Shown in pieces: positions 1-5,545 of a DNA stretch of 5,545 nucleotides. Position 1 is the stretch's first letter. Each line of letters opens with the position of its first letter. The translations under genes were made by a program, and so were the position numbers. The stretch spans positions 1 to 5,545 of the forward strand of contig CAMLHI010000163.1 of NCBI GenBank assembly GCA_946479705.1. The letters are read 5' to 3'. The notes beneath the pieces were generated by a model that was given only the letters and a program-made list of their open reading frames with translations, ran no database searches and was not told the origin of the DNA. This DNA is from an uncultured Oxalobacteraceae bacterium. Its GTDB lineage: Bacteria > Pseudomonadota > Gammaproteobacteria > Burkholderiales > Burkholderiaceae.

Positions 1-1115
1 CGATCCACTCGATCCTGCAGTTCGCCGCCATGAAGGGCGCCGCCTTCGTCACCACCCCGGACGGCAAGGGCCTGGTCAGTCCCCAGCATCCGCTGTTCCG
101 GGGCGTGTTCGGCTTCGGCGGCCACGCCTCGGCCGAGGCGGCCCTGCGCGACGATTCGGTCGACCTGATCCTGGCGGTCGGCACCAGCATGGGCGAGTGG
201 AATACCGGCGGCTGGAGCGACAGCCTGCTCAACGAACGCCTGGTCCACATCGATGAATCGGAAGAACACCTGGCGCGCTCGCCCATGGCCCAGTTTCACC
301 TGCGCGGCTCGATCAGCGCCACCTTCAGCCGCCTGGTCGAGCGTGCCCACCAGCCCTGCGGCGGGGCCGAACTGGCCTTCGAGCGGCGCCGCATCGCGCG
401 CCTGCAGAGCAGTCCGAAGTGGGAGCCGGAAAGCATCATGGCCGCGCCCGAAGCGTTCACCAGCGAAGCCGCGCCGATCAAGCCGCAGCGCCTGATGCGC
501 GAGCTGTCCAGGCTGTTCCCGCCCAGCACCCGCTACCTGGCCGATGCCGGCAACAGCGTGGCCTGGGCCACCCATTACCTGCAGCCGCAGGACCGCCGCA
601 TCGCCGAGCGCCGCACCGGCGACAGGAAACGCGACATGGGCCGGCGCCAGAGTCCGGGCGGCTGGCTGCGCCTGACCACCCACTTCGCCCCGATGGGCTG
701 GGCCATTGGCGCGGCGGTCGGCACCGCCGCCGCCAATCCGGACGTGCCGGTGGTCTGCATCACCGGCGATGGCAGCATGCTCATGAGCGGACAGGAACTG
801 TCGGCCGCGGTGGCCGAAGGCATGACGGTCATTTTCGTGGTGCTCAACGATAGCGCGCTCGGCATGGTCAAGCACGGCCAGCGCCTGGGCGGGGCCGAGC
901 AGATCGGCTTCGAACTGCCGCGCACCGACTTTGCCATGATGGCGCGCGCCATGGGCGCCGAAGGGCATGTGATCGATTCGCCGGCCGACATGGCCACGCT
1001 CGACATCGAGGCGATCTGCCGGCGCCGCGGCCCGACCCTGCTGGACGTGCGCATCGATGGCGAAGAAATCCCGCCGATGAATGCGCGCATGCGTGTGCTG
1101 GGGGAAGGCCTGTGA
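1..1115 (+). CDS. TPP-dependent enzyme, acetolactate synthase-like (5'-partial)
   Basis: This is the C-terminal part of a TPP-dependent carboligase or decarboxylase of the acetolactate synthase/pyruvate oxidase superfamily, probably cytoplasmic. The frame is already open at base 3, ahead of the first Met codon at 30, so the gene starts upstream. 370 residues are visible; full members usually have about 550-600, so the N-terminal domain with the catalytic Glu is missing. Visible residues 1 to about 125 resemble the central domain (GKGLVSPQHPLFRG, then DLILAVGTSMGEWN). Residues from about 165 form the TPP-binding domain, with the cofactor motif starting GDGS at residue 255 (bases 765-773) and ending in Asn 282 (LND, bases 843-851), the expected 27-residue spacing. 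An Arg-rich stretch lies at residues 197-216, just before the HFAPMGWAIGAA loop. The stop overlaps the next start (GTGA), so co-translation is likely. The substrate cannot be told; acetolactate synthase, 2-hydroxyacyl-CoA lyase or another 2-keto acid enzyme are all possible. Confidence 0.9.
   Translation, partial: IHSILQFAAMKGAAFVTTPDGKGLVSPQHPLFRGVFGFGGHASAEAALRDDSVDLILAVGTSMGEWNTGGWSDSLLNERLVHIDESEEHLARSPMAQFHLRGSISATFSRLVERAHQPCGGAELAFERRRIARLQSSPKWEPESIMAAPEAFTSEAAPIKPQRLMRELSRLFPPSTRYLADAGNSVAWATHYLQPQDRRIAERRTGDRKRDMGRRQSPGGWLRLTTHFAPMGWAIGAAVGTAAANPDVPVVCITGDGSMLMSGQELSAAVAEGMTVIFVVLNDSALGMVKHGQRLGGAEQIGFELPRTDFAMMARAMGAEGHVIDSPADMATLDIEAICRRRGPTLLDVRIDGEEIPPMNARMRVLGEGL
1101..1104 (+). 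promoter_or_regulatory. Ribosome binding site for the SDR GTG start
   Basis: GGGG (within GGGGAAGG, 1101-1108) lies 7 bases before GTG 1112, inside the end of the TPP-enzyme gene. It supports the GTG start, which shares bases with the upstream TGA stop. The motif is only a partial Shine-Dalgarno match. Confidence 0.5.
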
Positions 1116-1861
1116 AGCGGCTGGCGGGAAAGGTGGCCCTGGTCACGGGCGGCTCCAGCGGCATGGGATTGGCCAGCGCCCAGCTGTTCGCCGAACACGG
1201 CGCCCGGCTGGTCGTCACCGGACGCGATCCGGCCGCGCTGGCCGCGGCGGCCAGCCTGCTGGGCGAGGACGCGCTGGCCGTGTCCAGCGACGCGGCCGAC
1301 CTGGCCCAGATCGACGCCCTGATGGCGACCGTCAAGGCGCACCATGGGCGCATCGACGTGCTGTTCGTCAATGCCGGGGTGGCGCGCGCCGCGCCCATCG
1401 ACCAGGTCACGGAGGCCGATTTCGATGCCCAGCTCGACATCAATCTGAAGGGCGTGTACTTCACCATTCAAAAGGCGCTGCCCTTGATGGCGCCAGGCGC
1501 GTCGGTGATCCTGACCACCTCGATCACCAACCAGCTCGGTTCGCCCAACTTCAGCGTGTACGCCGCCAGCAAGGCCGCGCTGCGCTCGCTGGTCAAGTCG
1601 CTCGGGCTGGAATTGATCGGACGCGGCATCCGCGTCAATGCCATCAGCCCGGGCCCGATCGCCACGCCCATGTTCGACCGGCTGGGCTTGCCCGACGCCC
1701 TGGCCGAGGCCAAGAAGCGCGCCATTGCCGAGAAGTCGCCCAGCAAGCGTTTTGGCGCGGCGTCCGAGATTGCCAGCTGCGCCCTGTTCCTGGCCAGCGA
1801 CGACTCCGCTTACATTGTGGGCGAAGAAATTGTCGTCGATGGTGGCATGAGCCTTTTATAA
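1112..1861 (+). CDS. Short-chain dehydrogenase/reductase (classical SDR)
   Basis: This is a 249-residue cytoplasmic NAD(P)-dependent oxidoreductase, a normal length for a classical SDR. The Rossmann fold starts with the glycine motif TGGSSGMG (residues 12-19). The second strand ends in TGRD with Arg 38, which favours NADP(H). Asp 60 fits the adenine-contacting position, NAG lies at 87-89, and the catalytic set is Asn 111, Ser 137, Tyr 150 and Lys 154 (YAASK), with the usual 13-residue Ser-Tyr spacing. PGPIATP follows at 180-186, and the end carries the typical VDGG. The start is GTG at 1112, chosen because the fold begins at once, GGGG at 1101-1104 sits 7 bases upstream, and the start overlaps the previous stop by 4 bases. 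In this operon it most plausibly reduces or oxidises a keto/hydroxy intermediate made by the upstream TPP enzyme, which is inference. The substrate is unknown; FabG-like annotation would be generic only. Confidence 0.93.
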   Translation: MKRLAGKVALVTGGSSGMGLASAQLFAEHGARLVVTGRDPAALAAAASLLGEDALAVSSDAADLAQIDALMATVKAHHGRIDVLFVNAGVARAAPIDQVTEADFDAQLDINLKGVYFTIQKALPLMAPGASVILTTSITNQLGSPNFSVYAASKAALRSLVKSLGLELIGRGIRVNAISPGPIATPMFDRLGLPDALAEAKKRAIAEKSPSKRFGAASEIASCALFLASDDSAYIVGEEIVVDGGMSLL

Positions 1862-1877
1862 ATGGATTTCCGTCACC

Positions 1878-2666
1878 ATGACCACACCAGACAGCAAGCC
1901 TAACCTGATCCGCACCCGTATCTGGCAGGAGGACAGCGAACCGGACAATATATTCGCGGCGCGCGCCGCCCGCTGCCACGGCTACGATGTGTACCGCGGC
2001 ATGCTCGGCAAAGCCGGATGGGCCGACATGCTCTACCTGCTGCTGCGCGGCGAAGCACCCGACGCGCGCCAGGCCGCGCTGCTCGACATGCTGGCCGTGG
2101 CGCTGGCCAATCCCGGCCCGCGCGATCCCGCGGTCCACGCGGCCATGTGTGGCGGAGTGGCTGGCTCGACCGCGGCCGCAACCCTGAGCGCCGCCCTGGC
2201 GGTGGGCGCCGGCGGCAATGGCGGAGCGCGCGAAGTGCTGCTGGCCATGCAGGGATGGGCCGACTGCGGCACCGACCTGGCCAGCTGGCAAGCCCGCTTC
2301 GCCGCCGCCCCCGACGGCGCCGCCAGCATCTGGCCGGCCGCCGAGCACGCCCCCGGCTTCGATCCGCACGGGGTGCGCTGCAGCGGCATCGTGCGCGACA
2401 GCCTGCATGCGCTGGCATCCATGGGGCCGCATCTGGCCTGGCTGGAGCAACAGCGCGAAGCGCTCGAAAGCCATGCCGGCCTCCCATTGGCGATGACGGG
2501 CGTGGCCGCGGCCGCCTTGCATGAGCTGGGCTTTTCGCCGGTGCAGGGCGAAATGCTGTTCCTGCTGCTGCGGCTGCCTGGCGCTGCCGCGCACGCGCTC
2601 GAACAGGGCGAGCTGGGCTTTCGCAAATTCCCGTTTTACGCCATCGAACTGGAGGCGGCAGCATGA
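1878..2666 (+). CDS. Citrate-synthase-fold protein A, catalytic residues replaced
   Basis: This is a 262-residue protein of the short citrate synthase/citryl-CoA lyase-like type; full citrate synthases have about 370-430. The family pattern is visible along its length: GYDVYRGMLGKAGWADMLYL (35-54), a helix pair around 63-110, GGNGGARE (112-119), PGFDPHG (159-165), LPLAMTGV (202-209) and RLPGAAAHALE (232-242). Compared with the consensus, the first catalytic His (GxHGGA) is Asn 114. The His of GFGHPVY is Pro 163, with a His one place later at 164. The Asp of NVDGV is Thr 207. Arg 232, matching a substrate-carboxylate Arg of citrate synthase, and His 239 are kept. Ordinary citrate synthase activity is therefore unlikely. 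The ATG at 1878 has no good ribosome binding site and lies 16 bases after the SDR stop, so coupling to upstream translation is possible. Its stop overlaps the next start by 4 bases, suggesting a partner subunit. Automatic pipelines would probably call it citryl-CoA lyase; I would not trust that activity. Confidence 0.82.
   Translation: MTTPDSKPNLIRTRIWQEDSEPDNIFAARAARCHGYDVYRGMLGKAGWADMLYLLLRGEAPDARQAALLDMLAVALANPGPRDPAVHAAMCGGVAGSTAAATLSAALAVGAGGNGGAREVLLAMQGWADCGTDLASWQARFAAAPDGAASIWPAAEHAPGFDPHGVRCSGIVRDSLHALASMGPHLAWLEQQREALESHAGLPLAMTGVAAAALHELGFSPVQGEMLFLLLRLPGAAAHALEQGELGFRKFPFYAIELEAAA
2651..2655 (+). promoter_or_regulatory. Strong ribosome binding site for protein B
   Basis: GGAGG sits 7 bases before ATG 2663 and lies within the last codons of the upstream citrate-synthase-like gene. 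It is the best Shine-Dalgarno sequence in the operon and fixes the ATGA-overlap start. Confidence 0.75.
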
Positions 2667-3475
2667 GGGGCCCGGACTATCTCGCCACCAAGGTGGGCCA
2701 CATCAAGAGCCGCATGGGCGCCGCCTTCATCGGCAGCCATGCCATCTTTCGCGATCACGACCTGCACGCCGACCTGCGCGGCATGGACTGGGTGGAACTG
2801 TATTTGTTCGGCATTACCGGCCGCCGCTTCACCGCAGCGCAGCTCAAACTGCTGCACGGCATCCTGGTCTATACCAGCTATCCGGACGCGCGCATCTGGA
2901 ACAATCGGGTGGCCGCGCTGGCCGGCTCGGCCCGCAGCACGCCGGCATTGGCGATATCGGCGGCGCTGGCGGTCTCGGAAGCCGGCATTTACGGCGGCCA
3001 GCCGGGCGTGCGCGCCATCGACTTCTTCCTGCGCGCCGCACGGGCGCTCGACCAGGGAACGCCGCTGACCGAGCTGGTGCTGGGAGAAAAGCGCATCTAC
3101 GGCTACGGACGGCCGACCCCGGAACTGGGCGATGAGCGCCTTCCCTGGCTGCTCAAGCTGGCGCAGGACGTGGGCATGGGCGACGGGCGCCACCTGCGTC
3201 TCGCGCTCGAGACCGAACAGATCCTGGTGGCCAAGAATGCCCGTCTGCGCATGAACTATGCGGCCATGACGGCCGCCCTGTGCGCGGACCTGGGCTTTTC
3301 GGTGGCCGAATTTCATCTGTTCCGCGTCCCGCTCTTCCTGGCCGGCATGCCGCCCGGCTATATCGAAGCGCGCGATCGCCCGGAAGGCAGCCTGTTCCCC
3401 GTGCCGTGTCTCGACATCGCCTACCAGGGCGCCGCGCCGCGCGAGTGGACCGCGCGGTGTGGCGTGGATGTGTGA
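2663..3475 (+). CDS. Citrate-synthase-fold protein B, catalytic residues replaced
   Basis: This 270-residue protein is a diverged paralogue of the gene before it and also has the short citrate synthase/citryl-CoA lyase layout. Recognisable blocks are DWVELYLFGITGRRFT (42-57), SYPDARIWNNRVAALAGSA (72-90), IYGGQPG (109-115), YGYGRPTPELGDER (146-159), LRMNYAAM (195-202) and FRVPLFLAG (220-228). The HGG block has become YGGQ (Tyr 110), the His of GFGHPVY is Arg 150, and the Asp of NVDGV is Ala 200. The DPR-like element survives as Asp-Glu-Arg 157-159, and Arg 221 matches the carboxylate-binding Arg. The catalytic triad is thus absent by eye. The start is ATG at 2663, within an ATGA overlap and 7 bases after a strong GGAGG. 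This arrangement favours balanced synthesis of the two proteins, so a heteromeric complex is a reasonable inference. The C-terminal tail after about residue 230 has no motif I recognise. The function is unknown. Confidence 0.8.
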   Translation: MRGPDYLATKVGHIKSRMGAAFIGSHAIFRDHDLHADLRGMDWVELYLFGITGRRFTAAQLKLLHGILVYTSYPDARIWNNRVAALAGSARSTPALAISAALAVSEAGIYGGQPGVRAIDFFLRAARALDQGTPLTELVLGEKRIYGYGRPTPELGDERLPWLLKLAQDVGMGDGRHLRLALETEQILVAKNARLRMNYAAMTAALCADLGFSVAEFHLFRVPLFLAGMPPGYIEARDRPEGSLFPVPCLDIAYQGAAPREWTARCGVDV

Positions 3476-3482
3476 ATCCACG
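3463..3482 (+). terminator. Hairpin over the stop codon, possible weak terminator
   Basis: A perfect 7-bp inverted repeat, CGTGGAT (3463-3469) and ATCCACG (3476-3482), encloses a 6-base loop GTGTGA whose last three bases are the TGA stop of protein B. An AT-rich run (AAATTATATT) follows, but there is no continuous U tract. It could end or attenuate the operon transcript or protect its 3' end. A rho-independent terminator is possible but not typical. Confidence 0.4.
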
Positions 3483-3581
3483 AAATTATATTGATTTACA
3501 ACATCGTTCAGTTGTCATGTCGAGCCTGCCTATAGTAAGGTTGCATGGATATTGCCAAAACTTATTTATTCCAGGGCCAGG
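3476..3581 (+). promoter_or_regulatory. AT-rich intergenic region, likely receptor promoter
   Basis: This 106-base gap is clearly richer in A and T than the genes around it and is the only sizeable non-coding stretch in the window. It separates the enzyme operon from the receptor gene and probably holds the receptor promoter. A TATAGT hexamer at 3531-3536 could be a -10 element, but no well-spaced -35 partner is seen: TTGTCA at 3512-3517 leaves only 13 bases. AGGG at 3573-3576 serves as the receptor ribosome binding site. No Fur box or riboswitch was recognised. Confidence 0.45.
3498..3515. repeat. Short inverted repeat, possible operator
   Basis: ACAAC (3498-3502) and GTTGT (3511-3515) form a perfect 5-bp inverted repeat around an 8-base spacer (ATCGTTCA), just upstream of the TATAGT hexamer. 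The position would suit a dimeric regulator, but a 5-bp repeat can arise by chance. Confidence 0.22.
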
Positions 3582-5545
3582 ATGACAATCGGGAAACCAT
3601 TCGTGAAATTCGTGCGCGGCTTTCCGCTCAGCGTAGCCTTACTGCTGGTACTGCAGGCGCATGGCGCGCAGGCCCAGGTCAGCGAGGAGGACGAACTGAC
3701 GCTGGTCTACGGCGACAACACCAGCGTCAGCATCGCCACCGGCAACCAACAGTCGCTGCGGCGCGCACCCGCGGTGGCTTCCGTCATCACCGCGCAAGAC
3801 ATCGCGGCCATGGGCGCGACCGATCTGGACCAGGTGCTGGAAGCGGTGGCTGGCATCCACGTCAACCGCAGTGCCAACCAGTATTCGCCCTTGTATGTGG
3901 TGCGCGGGATTGTCAGCCCCTATACGCCGCAAGTGCTGGTGCTGCAAAACGGCATTCCCATCACCACCCTTTACCAGAGCAATAAGGGCAATGTGTGGGG
4001 CGGCTACCCGGTCGAGCACATCGCCCGCATCGAAGTCATCCGCGGTCCCGGCTCGGCGCTGTACGGCTCGGACGCATTCTCCGGCGTGATCAACATCATC
4101 ACCAAGAATGCCAACGACACGCCGGGCACCGAGTTCGGCGTGCGCGCCGCCAGCTTCGCTACCCGCGACGCCTGGGTGCAGCACGGCGGCAAGCTCGGTC
4201 CGGTCGATGTCGCCGCCTATGTCCGGCTTGGCCGCACCGATGGCTTTCGCAGCCTCGTCCAGGCCGACGCCCAAACCCGCAACGACAGGATTTTCGCTAC
4301 CCGCGCCAGTCTGGCGCCGGGCCCGGTCAACACCGGCAACGAGGCGCTCGACATCAATCTCGACCTGGGCTACGGCGCCTGGCGCTTGCGCGCCGGCTAC
4401 AAGCTGCGCGACAAGGTCGGTACCGGCGCCGGCATCGCCAATGCCCTCGATCCGGTCGGGTATTCGCAAAGCGAGCGCATTACCACCGACCTGTCCTGGG
4501 CCGACCAGCAGATCAGCCGCGACTGGAGCACGGGGGCGATGCTGTCGACCCTGCATTACGTACAGCTAACGCCATCGGATTACCAGCTTTTGCCGCCGGG
4601 CCTGCGGTTTCCCACCGGCCCGTTCCCCAACGGCATGCGCGGCGGTCCCGATACCTGGGAGCAGCAGATCCGCCTGTCCGCCTTTGCCAGCTATTCGGGC
4701 GTCGAAGGACACCACTTGCGCGTGGGCGTCGGCCATGATGACCTGAACCTGTACCGCACGGCGGAAACCCGCAACTTCAATTACAGCGCCTCCGGCTTGC
4801 CCATCCCCTTGCCCGAATCGATCCAGTTCGCCGACACCAATCCGATGCTGCGCCCGCAGCACCGCAAGCTCGACTATCTGTACGTCCAGGATGAATGGGG
4901 CTTCGCGCCCGACTGGACCATGACGGCGGGCGTGCGCCATGACCGCTACTCCGACTTCGGCGGCACCACCAATCCGCGCGTGGCGCTGGTCTGGGACGCC
5001 TCGCTCGACCTCACCGCGAAGCTCATGTATGGCCGCGCCTTCCGCGCCCCCGCCTTCGTGGAAAGTTACGGCATCACCAATCCGGTGGCGATGGGTAATC
5101 CCAATCTGCAGCCGGAGACCAACAATACCCTGGAAGCGGCCTTGGCCTGGCAAGTGCGCAGCGACACCCGCGTCAACGTCACACTGTACCGTTACGCCAT
5201 GGCCAACATCATCCGCTCGGTGCCCAACGTCATCGCCAACACCGGCGCCACGTTCGGCAATACGGGCGACCAGAACGGCCGCGGCCTGGAATTGGAAGGC
5301 GGCTACAATGCCAGCCGCAGCCTGCGCCTGCAAGCGAACTACAGCTACCAGCATTCGGAAGACAAGGCCACCGGGCGCGAGGCCGGCTACGCGCCGCGCC
5401 ACCACTTGTTCGGCCGCGCCGACTGGCAGTTCGGCAGCGCCTATCTGCTGGGCGGACAGCTCAACCGGGTGGCCAAGCGCCTGCGCGCCGCCGGCGATGC
5501 CCGCGCCCCCCTGGCTGGCTACACCACGCTCGACCTGAGCCTGCG
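3582..5545 (+). CDS. TonB-dependent outer-membrane receptor (3'-partial)
   Basis: This gene encodes an outer-membrane active transporter energised by TonB-ExbBD. The frame runs without a stop from ATG 3582 to the window edge, 654 residues visible, so the last barrel strand and stop lie outside. The start is supported by AGGG 5 bases upstream and by a signal peptide: basic residues near the N-terminus, a hydrophobic core (VALLLVL) and probable cleavage after HGAQA at residue 31. A TonB-box-like segment, ELTLVYG, is at 38-44. The plug domain spans about 58-176 and ends with the conserved RIEVIRGPGSALYGSDAFSG block from 149, followed by VINIITK. The rest is beta-barrel, with the usual late motifs AFRAPAF (486-492) and GNPNLQPE (505-512). 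It is probably transcribed from its own promoter in the preceding gap. The ligand is not evident: siderophore, haem, cobalamin or another chelate are possible, and no Fur box was recognised. A second in-frame start, GTG 3603, would shorten the signal peptide and is less likely. Confidence 0.93.
   Translation, partial: MTIGKPFVKFVRGFPLSVALLLVLQAHGAQAQVSEEDELTLVYGDNTSVSIATGNQQSLRRAPAVASVITAQDIAAMGATDLDQVLEAVAGIHVNRSANQYSPLYVVRGIVSPYTPQVLVLQNGIPITTLYQSNKGNVWGGYPVEHIARIEVIRGPGSALYGSDAFSGVINIITKNANDTPGTEFGVRAASFATRDAWVQHGGKLGPVDVAAYVRLGRTDGFRSLVQADAQTRNDRIFATRASLAPGPVNTGNEALDINLDLGYGAWRLRAGYKLRDKVGTGAGIANALDPVGYSQSERITTDLSWADQQISRDWSTGAMLSTLHYVQLTPSDYQLLPPGLRFPTGPFPNGMRGGPDTWEQQIRLSAFASYSGVEGHHLRVGVGHDDLNLYRTAETRNFNYSASGLPIPLPESIQFADTNPMLRPQHRKLDYLYVQDEWGFAPDWTMTAGVRHDRYSDFGGTTNPRVALVWDASLDLTAKLMYGRAFRAPAFVESYGITNPVAMGNPNLQPETNNTLEAALAWQVRSDTRVNVTLYRYAMANIIRSVPNVIANTGATFGNTGDQNGRGLELEGGYNASRSLRLQANYSYQHSEDKATGREAGYAPRHHLFGRADWQFGSAYLLGGQLNRVAKRLRAAGDARAPLAGYTTLDLSL

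Noticed and set aside
575..1471. Long open frame on the minus strand across the TPP enzyme and SDR genes
   Set aside because: It is antisense to two genes with clear motifs, has low-complexity Arg/Gly/Ala-rich composition and no recognisable domain; this is expected from third-position bias in GC-rich DNA. The same holds for the other long minus-strand frames at 1644-2594, 2636-3481, 3639-4556 and 4566-5405.
1878..3475. One citrate synthase split into two genes by a mutation
   Set aside because: Each protein separately contains the whole series of family blocks, from the N-terminal helices to the C-terminal Arg block, so they are tandem paralogues and not two halves.
3512..3536. TTGTCA and TATAGT as a sigma-70 promoter pair
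   Set aside because: Both hexamers are good matches, but the 13-base spacer is too short for a normal promoter. Only the -10-like element is kept as a weak possibility.
3476..3581. Fur box before the TonB receptor
   Set aside because: No stretch resembles the GATAATGATAATCATTATC consensus well enough, so iron regulation is not claimed.
3545..3985. Open + frame starting in the intergenic gap and entering the receptor
   Set aside because: It is out of frame with the signal peptide and plug, and its product has low complexity after the first residues. The receptor start at 3582 explains the region better.
3995..4738. Long + strand frame inside the receptor gene
   Set aside because: It is in another frame from the receptor, which carries a continuous plug and barrel here; the product is Arg/Gly/Pro-rich with no domain.

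Overview
The window is GC-rich DNA, and all five genes I can support lie on the + strand. The base composition, the strong third-position G/C bias and the protein style suggest a betaproteobacterium, most likely Oxalobacteraceae such as Massilia, Duganella or Janthinobacterium. That placement is an inference from style; no marker gene is present.

Positions 1-3475 hold what looks like one tightly packed operon. First comes the C-terminal two thirds of a thiamine pyrophosphate (TPP) enzyme of the acetolactate synthase type, cut off by the window start. A short-chain dehydrogenase/reductase (SDR) follows, overlapping it by 4 bases (GTGA). After a 16-base gap come two short citrate-synthase-fold proteins of 262 and 270 residues, which overlap each other by 4 bases (ATGA). 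A 7-bp hairpin with the last stop codon in its loop may mark the operon end.

Positions 3476-3581 are a comparatively AT-rich intergenic region, probably holding the promoter of the last gene. From 3582 to the window edge runs a TonB-dependent outer-membrane receptor. It has a signal peptide, a TonB-box-like segment, a plug domain and most of a beta-barrel. Its frame has no stop before the window ends, so it is 3'-truncated.

The most interesting point is the tandem citrate-synthase-like pair. By eye, both proteins keep the fold signatures but lack the family's His/His/Asp catalytic residues, while a carboxylate-binding Arg position seems to be kept in both. Together with a TPP carboligase/decarboxylase-type enzyme and an SDR, this could be an uncharacterised small-molecule pathway in which a heteromeric, diverged citrate-synthase-fold complex has a new role. 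The receptor next door may import a related compound, but that link rests on proximity alone. No RNA genes, CRISPR arrays, insertion sequences or attachment sites were seen.
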